A stretch of DNA of 64,000 nt from Bacillus sp. AFS006103 (GCA_002559145.1 NTXX01000010.1:240681-304680), one strand, 5' to 3'; shown: positions 25,110 to 34,221, counted from the stretch's first letter. The notes: a model not told the origin generated them from the letters alone. Program-made: numbers and translations.

Positions 25110-26612
25110 ATGGAAGCACTCAAAAGCTATAATAATACCGATAATAATCAGAATAGTCAAAATAAAGAAGAGGGTAAAGAGCATATTAAACGTAATCTAA
25201 AGGCACGTCACATGACGATGATTGCCATTGGAGGGTCAATCGGGACAGGCTTATTCTTAGCAACAGGGGCGTCCATTCAAACAGCTGGACCTGGTGGAGC
25301 GATTATAGCTTATGGAGCTATCGGCATCATGGTCTACTTTTTGATGACAAGTCTTGGAGAAATGGCTACCTTAATGCCGGTTTCGGGTTCCTTTTCAACA
25401 TATGGCAGCCGTTTTGTCGATCCTGCCTTTGGTTTTGCACTTGGTTGGAATTATTGGTTTAACTGGGCTATTACACTGGCGGTTGAAATAGCTGCATCGG
25501 CTATTATTATGAAGTTCTGGTTTCCGGATGTACCAAGCATCGTTTGGAGTGCACTATTTTTAGGTCTAATCTTTTTATTGAATGCATTGTCGGTTAAAAG
25601 TTACGGAGAATCCGAATATTGGTTCTCCTTAATTAAAGTAGTGACTATCATTGTTTTCATTGGAGTCGGTTTTCTCACTATTTTCGGTATTCTGGGCGGA
25701 CAGTTTATCGGGTTTAAAAACTTTACGATAGAAGATGCTCCGGTTCATGGCGGCCTTTTATCCATTTTAAGTATTTTTTTCATTGCAGGTTTTTCCTTTC
25801 AAGGAACGGAACTCGTGGGGATTGCTGCAGGAGAAAGTGAAGAGCCGGAGAAAAACGTACCAAAGGCGATTCGACAGGTATTTTGGCGTATTCTTTTATT
25901 CTATATCGTTGCCATTGCAGTCATTGGCCTGATAATTCCATACACAAGTCCCAACCTATTAGGCAGGGATGTCGACAGCATCGCTGTCAGCCCTTTTACC
26001 CTTGTATTTGAGAAAGTGGGCATTGCATTTGCGGCATCTGTAATGAATGCGGTCATTTTGACTTCGGTCTTATCGGCGGGGAGTTCCGGTTTATATGCAT
26101 CGACACGCATGCTTTGGTCGATGGCAAAAGACGGTCAGGCACCTAAATTTTTACAAAATGTAAATAGTCGCGGGATTCCGATGAATGCCCTTGTCATAAC
26201 GACAATTATCGGAGGCTTGGCCTTTTTAACGTCCATTTTTGGAGACCAAGTGTATACATGGTTATTAAATGCGTCAGGCTTAACTGGATTTATTGCATGG
26301 CTTGGAATTGCAGTCAGCCACTACCGTTTTAGAAAAGCATATATGGCACAGGGCAGGGACATGAATGATTTAAAATTTAAAGCAAAATGGTTCCCGCTTG
26401 GTCCGATTCTCGCATTTGCGATGTGTGTCTTTGTCATTTTCGGCCAAAATTATAAAGCTTTTATAACTAGTGAGATTGATTGGTATGGAGTAGCTGTGTC
26501 TTATATTGGTTTACCAATCTTTTTGGCATTATGGCTCGGGTATAAACTCTTTCATAAATCGAAGGTTGTTCCACTAAGGGAATGTTCTTTTGAAGATCTG
26601 TCATCAAAATAG
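25110..26612 (+). CDS. lysP: LysP-type lysine permease
   Basis: Twelve-helix APC-superfamily amino-acid permease, 500 residues, close in sequence to E. coli LysP. Matching stretches include LKARHMTMIAIGGSIGTGLF (about 31-50), GFALGWNYWFNWA, the EYWFSLIKV segment and QGTELVGIAAGESE (about 231-244). Substrate assignment to lysine is supported by this likeness and by the adjoining kamA cluster. No lysine riboswitch is present in the 85-bp upstream gap. Confidence 0.9.
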   Translation: MEALKSYNNTDNNQNSQNKEEGKEHIKRNLKARHMTMIAIGGSIGTGLFLATGASIQTAGPGGAIIAYGAIGIMVYFLMTSLGEMATLMPVSGSFSTYGSRFVDPAFGFALGWNYWFNWAITLAVEIAASAIIMKFWFPDVPSIVWSALFLGLIFLLNALSVKSYGESEYWFSLIKVVTIIVFIGVGFLTIFGILGGQFIGFKNFTIEDAPVHGGLLSILSIFFIAGFSFQGTELVGIAAGESEEPEKNVPKAIRQVFWRILLFYIVAIAVIGLIIPYTSPNLLGRDVDSIAVSPFTLVFEKVGIAFAASVMNAVILTSVLSAGSSGLYASTRMLWSMAKDGQAPKFLQNVNSRGIPMNALVITTIIGGLAFLTSIFGDQVYTWLLNASGLTGFIAWLGIAVSHYRFRKAYMAQGRDMNDLKFKAKWFPLGPILAFAMCVFVIFGQNYKAFITSEIDWYGVAVSYIGLPIFLALWLGYKLFHKSKVVPLRECSFEDLSSK

Positions 26613-26643
26613 AGATACCGAGATTTGTTTTCACTTCTGACGC

Positions 26644-26677
26644 AAAAAAATCTTGCATAACCTTGCAAGGTTTTTTT
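26644..26677. terminator. Bidirectional terminator after lysP
   Basis: AAAAAAATCTTGCA pairs with TGCAAGGTTTTTTT around TAACCT. The runs of A and T on either side make it usable from both strands. Confidence 0.85.
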
Positions 26678-26741
26678 GAATTATCTACGAGAAACGGTGT
26701 TTCAAAAGTTTATTTTTTGCTAAAGTAGCATGCCTTTTTGA

Positions 26742-27665
26742 CTAATAGAGAACTCGCCATAAATAGAAGGTTGCATAGGATTCCCATTTATCCCATGGAA
26801 TTGATAAGGCGAGGATTTCCTCTTTGGTTGGTTTTCTATCCATTTTTAATAATGTTTTGATCGCATTGATTAAACCAACATCTTCGATAGGAAACGCATT
26901 CGGAAAACGGAGGCAGCGCATCAGCACATAATTGGCCGTCCATGGACCGATCCCACGTATTTTAATTAAACTTTTTTCGACCTCTTTAAAGCTACCGACT
27001 TCGATTAACTTCTGCTTGGATAATTCTCCACTCGCCATTAATTTTGCAATTCCAATAATATATTCACTCTTTTTCACGGTCATTTTAATATCTGCAAAAT
27101 CATTAGGTGTGAGTTGGGCAATTTGTTCATAGGACGGGAAGATCCAATAATTTTTGCCGTCTGATTCGATTGATTCACCAAATTTTTCAACAAATTGTCG
27201 CTTTAATGTGTAGGCGAATCCTAAGTTAATTTGTTGGCCTAAGACTCCCCAGCAGAGAGCTTCAAACAAATCAGGAATGCCGATGAGGCGTAATCCATAA
27301 AACTCTTTTATAGTCGTTTTAAGTAAGGGATCAGCATTGGCCATTTCATAAAAAGGAAATAAGTCGTTATCAAGATCAAACCATTCTCGAATGTAATTAA
27401 CAATTTCCGCACACTGCCAAGTCTTAGTAGGTTGAGCACCGCCTATGAAGTGGACATTCAACTGCTTATTATCGGAGTATTCTATCTGTACTAAGGTTCG
27501 AGTATTACCAATTACTATCACTCTTCTAATGGCATCATTTTCGACCTCAAACATACATTCATTCGTACTACGCTTAAGGTAGCCAAGGTTGGTGTTCATG
27601 TCAAACGGTTCAGATAATGGAATGACAATCCCTTCGTTGATTTCTTCCCCTAATAGGTTGGACAA
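26742..27665 (-). CDS. DNA-3-methyladenine glycosylase, AlkA type
   Basis: Base-excision repair glycosylase of the HhH-GPD superfamily, 307 residues. The N-terminal beta domain (1-120) is followed by helices with CWGVLGQQINLGFAYTLKRQF (about 140-160). The hairpin-helix-hairpin IRGIGPWTANYVLMRCL comes next, with the catalytic Asp in PIEDVGL. It resembles B. subtilis YfjP. It starts with TTG; AAGGAGG lies 12 bases upstream, a rather long spacing. Confidence 0.85.
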   Translation of the reverse strand: MSNLLGEEINEGIVIPLSEPFDMNTNLGYLKRSTNECMFEVENDAIRRVIVIGNTRTLVQIEYSDNKQLNVHFIGGAQPTKTWQCAEIVNYIREWFDLDNDLFPFYEMANADPLLKTTIKEFYGLRLIGIPDLFEALCWGVLGQQINLGFAYTLKRQFVEKFGESIESDGKNYWIFPSYEQIAQLTPNDFADIKMTVKKSEYIIGIAKLMASGELSKQKLIEVGSFKEVEKSLIKIRGIGPWTANYVLMRCLRFPNAFPIEDVGLINAIKTLLKMDRKPTKEEILALSIPWDKWESYATFYLWRVLY

Positions 27666-27837
27666 TAGATCTCACACCTCCTTATTCTATATTCTATTAT
27701 TATTACATATATGGGAAATATGGTAAAATCCGTTGCGACCGCAAGAAAATACGGAAGGTATTTCCAGTTGTTTTTGTAGAAAGTAAACGACATGAAACCT
27801 AGCAGTTTCGATTGGAGTAAACAACAGTCATTTCCAG

Positions 27838-27848
27838 TGCCTGACACT
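27838..27848. repeat. Dispersed palindrome GTGCCTGACAC, copy 1
   Basis: One of five copies in this window of a short palindromic intergenic element with core GGTGTCAGGCACC. This copy lacks the outer G on both sides. It lies before ctaB. Confidence 0.7.
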
Positions 27849-27919
27849 TATTTTGATCATTTTAATATGGTATGATAGATTATATCTGTTTTGAATCACT
27901 TCTTAGGAGAGGATATTAA

Positions 27920-28864
27920 ATGAGTAATAATGAAATACCTTCTCTACAGAAGGACGGAAGATCGATAATATCAAATCAACGAAATATAGCTAGTATAATA
28001 ACTGATTTAAAGTTACTTTTTAAAGCCAATGTACTAATCGCTAATGTCCTGCCTGTCTTTTCGGGTTTCTGGTTAGCATTGTATTTTACGAACGCTTCAC
28101 TTTCAACAAATCTTGATGTATTACTATTAACAATTTTCGGAAGTACAATGGTAATTGCCGGTGCTCTTGCACTTAATAACTGGTACGATGTTGATATTGA
28201 TACCGTAATGGATCGGACAAAGAGCCGGCCAACCGTAACGGGGAATATTTCATTGAAAGTCGTATTAATGATAGGGATTTCTCTTTCAGGTCTAGGTTTT
28301 ATTCTTTTACTTTTTACAACTGTTGAAGCAGCGTTGTACGCTTTCGTGGGATGGTTTACCTATTGCTTTCCCTATACCATGTGGTCAAAACGGAAGTATA
28401 CCTTTAACACGATAATAGGAAGTGTTTCTGGTGCTGTAACACCATTAATTGGTTGGGCTGCTATCGCACCAGGATTTCAAAAGGTACCAATAATCTTGTT
28501 TTTAATCTTGTTTATTTTTCAAATGCCCCATACCTTTGCCATTGCCGTCAAGAAATATAAAGAATATAAAGCGGCAGGGGTTGCGATGCTTCCTGTTGTT
28601 CGAGGGTTGGCAGTGACTAAACGGCAAATGGCGTTATATATTGCTTGCTTATTCCCATTCCCTTTCTTTCTGGCGCCACTAGGAGTTACCTTTATGGTCA
28701 TAGCTACCTTACTTAACATTGGATGGTTAGTTGTTAGTATAAGCGGATTTTTTACAAAAAATGACCTTAAATGGGCACATGTTAATTTTCTATATTCTGT
28801 TAATTATATAACGATTATCTTCCTCATGATGATTATTGTTACCCTGCCGATATTCAATCGCTAA
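27920..28864 (+). CDS. ctaB: Protoheme IX farnesyltransferase
   Basis: UbiA-family membrane prenyltransferase making heme O from heme B, needed for heme-copper oxidases. 314 residues, about eight membrane helices. The catalytic Asp-rich motif NNWYDVDIDTVMDRTKSRP lies near 94-112 and the second loop has KKYKEYKAAGVAMLP. Its position directly before a ba3-type oxidase suggests it supplies that enzyme. A strong terminator separates the two. Confidence 0.92.
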   Translation: MSNNEIPSLQKDGRSIISNQRNIASIITDLKLLFKANVLIANVLPVFSGFWLALYFTNASLSTNLDVLLLTIFGSTMVIAGALALNNWYDVDIDTVMDRTKSRPTVTGNISLKVVLMIGISLSGLGFILLLFTTVEAALYAFVGWFTYCFPYTMWSKRKYTFNTIIGSVSGAVTPLIGWAAIAPGFQKVPIILFLILFIFQMPHTFAIAVKKYKEYKAAGVAMLPVVRGLAVTKRQMALYIACLFPFPFFLAPLGVTFMVIATLLNIGWLVVSISGFFTKNDLKWAHVNFLYSVNYITIIFLMMIIVTLPIFNR

Positions 28865-28876
28865 GGATAATATCAA

Positions 28877-28929
28877 GAAAAAGTCTGACCCTTATTGGCA
28901 GTATCGCCAAATAAGGGTCAGACTTTTTT
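28877..28929. terminator. Strong terminator after ctaB
   Basis: AAAAGTCTGACCCTTATT pairs with AATAAGGGTCAGACTTTT through an inner GGC/GCC, followed by a T-run. The arms are about 20 bp. Confidence 0.88.
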
Positions 28930-28984
28930 GTTTTTTATGAAAGGGATATCTTAAATTATTTATTTTTATAAAAATTCCTTAATG

Positions 28985-29028
28985 TGTGATACGGTTCACT
29001 GCGATGAGAATAATTCCCAACTATGATA
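28985..29028 (+). promoter_or_regulatory. Fnr-type box and promoter of the ba3 oxidase operon
   Basis: TGTGA at 28985-28989, six bases, then TCACT at 28996-29000 matches the Fnr/Crp half-site pattern TGTGA-N6-TCACA. A -10 element TATGAT at 29023-29028 predicts a start near 29034, which puts the box centre about 41.5 bp upstream. That is the class II activator position. No -35 hexamer is visible, as expected for an activated promoter. Confidence 0.65.
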
Positions 29029-29061
29029 TAAGTATAAACAACATAAAGGGGATGGGGTTGG

Positions 29062-29211
29062 ATGGGAGCTACAAAAGTGAACAACAAAAAGAATTCGGGT
29101 GAAGCACAAGAAGCACCGTTAAAAGGAACATGGATTTCCGTAAGTGTAGTGGGAGCAGTTATCGTACTTACGTATTTCCTATTATATGGGCTTTATATGG
29201 CGAGAGTATAG
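29062..29211 (+). CDS. Cytochrome oxidase subunit IIa-like small membrane protein
   Basis: 49 residues: a hydrophilic head with KVNNKKNSGEAQEAPLKG and a single membrane helix (about 24-46). Its size, topology and place directly before subunit II match subunit 2A of ba3-type oxidases. GGGGATGGGG precedes the ATG. Confidence 0.75.
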   Translation: MGATKVNNKKNSGEAQEAPLKGTWISVSVVGAVIVLTYFLLYGLYMARV

Positions 29212-29223
29212 GGGGGAAAAGGG

Positions 29224-29691
29224 ATGAAGATGCATCTTGATGAAAAAATTTGGCTGACCATAAGTTTTGGGATAATTATGATGTTTATGTTTTTCACAGG
29301 CTATCAGGCATTTGCCTTGGATATGGCACCACCAAGCAATAAGGAAATCATTGATCCACAAAAAGTAGATCAAACAGCGCCATTTGATAAACCAGGTGTT
29401 AATAAGATTGGTGAAAATGAATATGAAGTTGTTATGACATTACAAGCGTTCAGTTTTAATCCAGGCAATTTTGAGGTGCCTGCAGGATCAACTGTGCATT
29501 TTACTTTAACATCAAAAGATGTTGTACACGGATTTGAAGTTGCCGGAACAAACTTGAATGCAATGGTTATGCCAGGCCATATTCAAAAAATCACACAAAA
29601 GTTTAATAAACCGGGAACTTACTTAGTGTTATGTAATGAATATTGCGGGGCTGGACACCAAGCAATGAGTACAACGATAACGGTTAAATAA
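29224..29691 (+). CDS. ba3-type cytochrome c oxidase subunit II
   Basis: 155 residues: an N-terminal membrane anchor (about 10-35) and a cupredoxin domain outside the membrane. The CuA centre ligands are in CNEYCGAGHQAM near the C-terminus, with an earlier His in VVHGFEV. Short single-anchor subunits of this size are typical of B-type (ba3) oxidases. It receives electrons from cytochrome c. Confidence 0.92.
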   Translation: MKMHLDEKIWLTISFGIIMMFMFFTGYQAFALDMAPPSNKEIIDPQKVDQTAPFDKPGVNKIGENEYEVVMTLQAFSFNPGNFEVPAGSTVHFTLTSKDVVHGFEVAGTNLNAMVMPGHIQKITQKFNKPGTYLVLCNEYCGAGHQAMSTTITVK

Positions 29692-29705
29692 AGGGGGGAA
29701 ATAAG

Positions 29706-31388
29706 ATGCAAACAGCAAAATCGCAAACATTAAAAGATAAAGCAAATAAAGTAATGGGAATAAGCAAAGAAGATGCCATATTAACGAAATCATATATATT
29801 TGTAGCATTTGCAGCCTTACTGCTTGGCGGAATTTTAGGACTTATCCAAGGGCTTAACCGTGCAGGACTTTTAGAATTGCCATCCTGGCTAAGCTATTAT
29901 CAAGTTCTAACAGCCCATGGCCTAATATTAGTTGTCGTATTAACTGCTTTCTTTACAATTGGCTATTTTTATGCCAGTCTTTCACATACTTTAGGAGGGC
30001 TTCTTCCAAAAGTAAGAACGATGGCATGGATTGGCTTTGGATTGAAGATTGTCGGGTTTGTTTTGGCCGTAATTCCAATCATCATGGGTGATGCATCTGT
30101 AATGTATACTTTTTATCCGCCAATGGCAGCTGCTCCAATGTTTTATATTGGGTTAGCATTAATTGTGGTTGGGGTTTGGATGTGTGCGTTCGGTGCCTTT
30201 ATCCAAGTGGCGAATTGGAGAAAGAATAACAAAGGGCAGCATGTACCAATCCTTGCTTACTTTGCTACTGGTGTATTTATCCTATTATTTTTCGGTTCGG
30301 TGCCTGTAGCTATAGAAGTAATCGTTATGATTATTCCTTGGTCATTTGGCTGGGTTGAAACAATCAACGTCATGGTTGCTCGTACACTATTTTGGGCTTT
30401 TGGTCATACATTAGTTAATATCTGGTATTTAACAGCCGTTTCGGCATGGTACGTAGTAGTACCAAAAATTATCGGTGGAAAACGCTGGAGTGATACATTA
30501 ACTCGTGTCGTAATTATTGGCTTAGTCGTCATGAACATTACTGGTGGATTCCATCACCAAATTATTGACCCGGGAATTGCAGAAGCAGTTAAATTTATGC
30601 ACGTATTTATGAGCTTAGCTATCGGCTTCCCATCATTAATGACAGCATGGGCTATGTTTGCAGTATTTGAGAAGACAGCTAGAAAGCAAGGCGGAAAAGG
30701 ACTTATTGGCTGGTATAAAAAAATGCCATGGGGTGATGTTCGTTTCCTAGCTCCAATGATTGCGATGATTGCTTTTATTCCAGCCGGTGCAGGTGGAATT
30801 GCTCAAAGTACCAATCAACTAGATCAGGTCGTTCATAATACAATGTGGATTGTTGGACATTTCCATTTAACACTTGGGATGTCGGTTGTAATGACATTCT
30901 TTGGGATTAGTTATTGGTTAGTTCCATATATTTCAAAACGTGTCTTAACACCACAAATTAACAAATTAGGTGTCATTCAAACTTGGATCTGGACAATAGG
31001 TATGATATTTATGTCTGGCGCGATGCATTGGGTTGGATTACTTGGTTCTCCGCGTAGAACTTCATTTACAACCTATGGAGACAATGCAACTGCATTAAGC
31101 TGGAGTCCCTATTTAATGTGCTTAGCGGTAGGGGGAACACTGTTAATTATTGGCGTTCTGCTTCAAGTGTATGCCGTTGTTAATATGATGTTCTTTGCAC
31201 CGAAAGGGGAAACAGAATTCCCGATTGCTGAGGAAGAAGAAAATGCATCTAAAACTCCCTATTGGACTGAACGCTGGGGCTTATGGATTGTTGTCATGCT
31301 ATTAGTTGTCGCAATGGCCTATGTCATTCCATTAACGGAATTTATCGTCAATGCACCACCGGGGTCACCTCCATTTAAGACATGGTGA
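29706..31388 (+). CDS. ba3-type cytochrome c oxidase subunit I
   Basis: 560-residue, 13-helix heme-copper oxidase catalytic subunit. Heme and CuB ligands are seen in TAHGLILVVV, WAFGHTLVNIWYL, GGFHHQ and IVGHFHLTLGMS. The second GHT/VNI motif and the lack of the A-type Glu motif point to the B-family. High oxygen affinity is known for this group. Followed by a terminator, then the SCO gene. Confidence 0.93.
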   Translation: MQTAKSQTLKDKANKVMGISKEDAILTKSYIFVAFAALLLGGILGLIQGLNRAGLLELPSWLSYYQVLTAHGLILVVVLTAFFTIGYFYASLSHTLGGLLPKVRTMAWIGFGLKIVGFVLAVIPIIMGDASVMYTFYPPMAAAPMFYIGLALIVVGVWMCAFGAFIQVANWRKNNKGQHVPILAYFATGVFILLFFGSVPVAIEVIVMIIPWSFGWVETINVMVARTLFWAFGHTLVNIWYLTAVSAWYVVVPKIIGGKRWSDTLTRVVIIGLVVMNITGGFHHQIIDPGIAEAVKFMHVFMSLAIGFPSLMTAWAMFAVFEKTARKQGGKGLIGWYKKMPWGDVRFLAPMIAMIAFIPAGAGGIAQSTNQLDQVVHNTMWIVGHFHLTLGMSVVMTFFGISYWLVPYISKRVLTPQINKLGVIQTWIWTIGMIFMSGAMHWVGLLGSPRRTSFTTYGDNATALSWSPYLMCLAVGGTLLIIGVLLQVYAVVNMMFFAPKGETEFPIAEEEENASKTPYWTERWGLWIVVMLLVVAMAYVIPLTEFIVNAPPGSPPFKTW

Positions 31389-31397
31389 TATAAAAGT

Positions 31398-31434
31398 AAA
31401 GAGATAGCTCGTTGATTTTGGGCTATCTCTTTAT
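31398..31434 (+). terminator. Terminator after oxidase subunit I
   Basis: AAAGAGATAGC at 31398-31408 pairs with GCTATCTCTTT at 31422-31432. The T-run is short, so some read-through into the SCO gene is possible. Confidence 0.7.
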
Positions 31435-31490
31435 AGTTATTTAGAGCTAGTATGCAAGTGGAAAATCAAAAGATTTGGGAAGTGATCTTC

Positions 31491-32123
31491 ATGATCAAAA
31501 CCTGGCATAATACATTTGCTTGTTTTCTTGTCCTTTTGTTTGGATTCGCCCTATTCTATTTTGGAACCGATGGCTTTCAAGCGTTTACCGCGGAAACTGC
31601 GAGAGTAAATAAACTAATAGATGAGAAACCTAAATTTCCAGATGTAACCTTTGAAGATAGTAAGGGGCGGAAATATTCGATTACTGAATTTGAAGATAAA
31701 TATGTTTTTATTACATTTTTATATACATCCTGTACAACGGTTTGCCCGCAGCTGGAAATGAACATGTCAAAAGTTTATGATAAGGTACCAGCCAAATATA
31801 TAGGCAAAGATGTTGTCTTTTTAAGTATTAGTTTCGATCCCACTAGAGATGATCCATCGACATTAGAAAAATACCGCGGCTATTTTAATAGTGATGGCGA
31901 AACCTGGAGGATGGCTAGAATTGCTAATCAATCAGAGTTAGATTCGTTATTAAAAGCGTTTGGGGTCATTGTGATTCCAGATGAAAATGGAAACTTTGCA
32001 CATAATTCGGCGTTTTATTTAGTGGATAAAAAAGGCAGTCTGATTGATGTCTTAGACTATAAAAGAATTGATGAAGCTGCTAATAAGCTCATAGGGATTC
32101 TTGACAAGGAAGCGGGTGAATAG
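31491..32123 (+). CDS. SCO1/SenC-family copper chaperone
   Basis: Membrane-anchored thioredoxin-fold protein that delivers copper to the CuA site of oxidase subunit II. The chosen start at 31491 gives a membrane helix at residues 8-27. The copper motif is CTTVCP (CxxxC), with the third ligand His in NFAHNSAFYLVD. An ATG 13 codons upstream is possible but has a weaker ribosome site. Its place behind the oxidase fits. Confidence 0.9.
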   Translation: MIKTWHNTFACFLVLLFGFALFYFGTDGFQAFTAETARVNKLIDEKPKFPDVTFEDSKGRKYSITEFEDKYVFITFLYTSCTTVCPQLEMNMSKVYDKVPAKYIGKDVVFLSISFDPTRDDPSTLEKYRGYFNSDGETWRMARIANQSELDSLLKAFGVIVIPDENGNFAHNSAFYLVDKKGSLIDVLDYKRIDEAANKLIGILDKEAGE

Positions 32124-32125
32124 TC

Positions 32126-32683
32126 ATGAAGCAATTCCTATATGGACTATTGATCCTTGTTTTCCTTGCACTGCCTCCTGTCGCGAACTTAATGGAATCA
32201 GTGATGATTATACACATGCATATGCAAATGCCCTTCTTGATTTTTACAGGCTTTCTATTTGCTCGCTTGTTCCAACAGCGCTTTCCTCCCTTTTTTGAAA
32301 AATGGAATGGGAATGGAATACCGGGAATTATCTTATTTGTTATGATCGTCACCTATTGGACAATGCCACGATCAATGGATGAAGCCTTGACGACACAAGG
32401 GATGGAAGTTTTTAAATTTATCAGTTTACCAATATTAGCAGGCGTGCCACTAAGGGATAGTTGGAAAAAACTTAAACCAATTGTGAAAAATATCGTTTTT
32501 TATTTTTTTATTTTCGTGTTTTTTGGAATGGGCTGGTTATATATCGATTCCCCTGTGCAACTATGTAACAACTATTTAATCATTGAACAAATCACACTTG
32601 GCTGGGGATTTATTACAACAGCAATCTGTATGGTTATTTATTTGGTCTATGTCGCCTTTGTTGACCCAACGAAATATGAATGA
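32126..32683 (+). CDS. Membrane protein with HMHMQMP motif, probable oxidase accessory
   Basis: 185 residues with about five membrane helices. Near residue 30 there is a run MIIHMHMQMP at the start of a helix, rich in His and Met and suited to copper binding. I do not recognise a named family. The gene starts two bases after the SCO stop, so a role in copper delivery or assembly of the ba3 oxidase is likely but inferred. Confidence 0.65.
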   Translation: MKQFLYGLLILVFLALPPVANLMESVMIIHMHMQMPFLIFTGFLFARLFQQRFPPFFEKWNGNGIPGIILFVMIVTYWTMPRSMDEALTTQGMEVFKFISLPILAGVPLRDSWKKLKPIVKNIVFYFFIFVFFGMGWLYIDSPVQLCNNYLIIEQITLGWGFITTAICMVIYLVYVAFVDPTKYE

Positions 32684-32697
32684 TTGGTTGAAAACAA

Positions 32698-32727
32698 TGA
32701 GCCCATTCCTAACTGGATTGGGCTCTA
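32698..32727 (+). terminator. Hairpin after the oxidase accessory genes
   Basis: GAGCCCA pairs with TGGGCTC around a 12-base loop. The T content after it is low. Confidence 0.5.
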
Positions 32728-32827
32728 TTTCTCGTTATCTACGAATGAAATGTAAAATAAAGTATAAATGATATGTGTTTATAAATGAATAATATTTAAT
32801 TTTGAAATATACTAAGTAGGAAGGGAC

Positions 32828-33412
32828 GTGATAAATTTGAAAAAAGGATATATGGTGATTGGAATCATTGTCGCGGTTATTGTTATTTTTGGTGCCATGA
32901 TTATTTCCAGCTATAACTCTTTTGTCAATTTAGAAGAAAATGTAGATCAGTCCTATGCACAAATCGAAAATCAACTGCAAAGAAGACTTGATTTGATTCC
33001 AAACTTAGTAAATACAGTTAAAGGTTTTGCCTCTCATGAAAAAGAAGTGATTGCATCGATATCGGATGCCCGCGCCCGACTGGCTGGTGCGAATACACCT
33101 AAGGAACAAGCGACAGCAAACTCAGAATTATCAGGTGCTTTAAGCCGATTGCTTGTCGTAGTTGAGAATTATCCAGATCTAAAAGCCAATCAACAATTTA
33201 CTCAATTAATGGATGAACTGGCAGGGACGGAGAACAGAATTTCTGTCGCACGCAAAGATTACAATGATCAAGTGGCTGTTTATAATAAGAAAATAAAGAG
33301 CTTTCCAGGTGCTTTGATTGCAGGTATTACTGGATTTGATGAAAAAGAATATTTTAAAGCCGACCCTAGTGCGCAAGAAGCGCCAAAAGTTGACTTTGGG
33401 GGCAATGAATAA
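32828..33412 (+). CDS. LemA family protein
   Basis: 194 residues: an N-terminal membrane helix (about 7-28), then the LemA helical domain with YNSFVNLEENVDQSYAQIENQLQRR and DLIPNLVNTVKGFASHEKEV (about 32-75). The function of LemA is not established. It starts with GTG next to AGGAAGGGA (a TTG three codons later is also possible). Its stop overlaps the ATG of the TPM-domain gene, a pairing widely seen in bacteria. Confidence 0.87.
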   Translation: MINLKKGYMVIGIIVAVIVIFGAMIISSYNSFVNLEENVDQSYAQIENQLQRRLDLIPNLVNTVKGFASHEKEVIASISDARARLAGANTPKEQATANSELSGALSRLLVVVENYPDLKANQQFTQLMDELAGTENRISVARKDYNDQVAVYNKKIKSFPGALIAGITGFDEKEYFKADPSAQEAPKVDFGGNE

Positions 33413-34161
33413 TGAAAGCGAAACGGGTCTTCAGCCTTTTATTGGTGTTTTTCACTTTCTTTATAAGTGCTGTAAATACACATGCTGAAGAAGTCCAAAT
33501 TCCAGCTCCAGTTGGAGACATATATGTACAGGATTTTGCCAATGTATTAAACCAAACAGAAAGAACGGAATTAATCAATTTAGGCAGAAACATTGAAGAC
33601 CAAACAACGGCACAAATCGCTGTTCTAACTGTGGGTACGATCGGGGATCGACCGATGGAAGAGTTTGCGAATGCTGCTTTTCGTCAATATGGAATCGGAA
33701 ACAATGAGAAAAACAATGGTGTATTGCTCGTCTTATCCTTGCAAGAACGCAAAGTGAGAATTGAAGTAGGCTATGGACTTGAAGGCAGAATTCCAGATGG
33801 AAAAGCAGGCCGGATTCTTGATGAATATGCCATTCCATATTTAAAAAATCAACAGCCGAACACAGCTATTGTTGAAACCTATAAAGCTTTAGCAAAGGAA
33901 GTCCTTGCTGAGTATGGCAAGGAAGGAGACGTTAATAAGCAGACACAGGCAGCAAGTGAAAAAGGATTAGGTATTCCTGGTTGGTTAATGGTCATAGTTA
34001 TTATTGGCGTTGTGTTTTTAGATTTTAAGTTTTTTGGAGGAACGCTCACCTATCTTCTCTTATCTATCATCTCCAGAGGTGGAGGCAGAGGAGGCGGTGG
34101 TGGTTCTCGAGGTGGCGGAGGCGGTTCATCAGGAGGCGGTGGTGCAGGCCGGGGATGGTGA
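33412..34161 (+). CDS. TPM-domain (YgcG-like) secreted/membrane protein
   Basis: 249 residues: signal peptide (about 1-26, ending in HAEE), a TPM domain (about 30-165, with VQDFANVLNQTERTELINLGRNIE and GVLLVLSLQERKVRIEVGYGLEG), a membrane helix near 187-205, and a C-terminal Gly/Arg/Ser-rich tail. TPM domains act in acid phosphatase-like or photosystem-repair roles elsewhere; here the role is unknown. One-base overlap with lemA shows co-translation. Confidence 0.85.
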   Translation: MKAKRVFSLLLVFFTFFISAVNTHAEEVQIPAPVGDIYVQDFANVLNQTERTELINLGRNIEDQTTAQIAVLTVGTIGDRPMEEFANAAFRQYGIGNNEKNNGVLLVLSLQERKVRIEVGYGLEGRIPDGKAGRILDEYAIPYLKNQQPNTAIVETYKALAKEVLAEYGKEGDVNKQTQAASEKGLGIPGWLMVIVIIGVVFLDFKFFGGTLTYLLLSIISRGGGRGGGGGSRGGGGGSSGGGGAGRGW

Positions 34162-34181
34162 TACCTTAGCTGGAAACTCGT

Positions 34182-34221
34182 AAAAAAACTGTTAGGAGTC
34201 ATTTCTCCTAACAGTTTTTTT
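34182..34221. terminator. Bidirectional terminator between TPM gene and AI-2E permease
   Basis: AAAAAACTGTTAGGAG pairs perfectly with CTCCTAACAGTTTTTT around a six-base loop. Confidence 0.9.

Noticed and set aside
34080-34158. Gly-rich repeat at the end of the TPM gene as a separate repeat element
   Set aside because: It is the normal Gly/Ser/Arg-rich tail of YgcG-like proteins.
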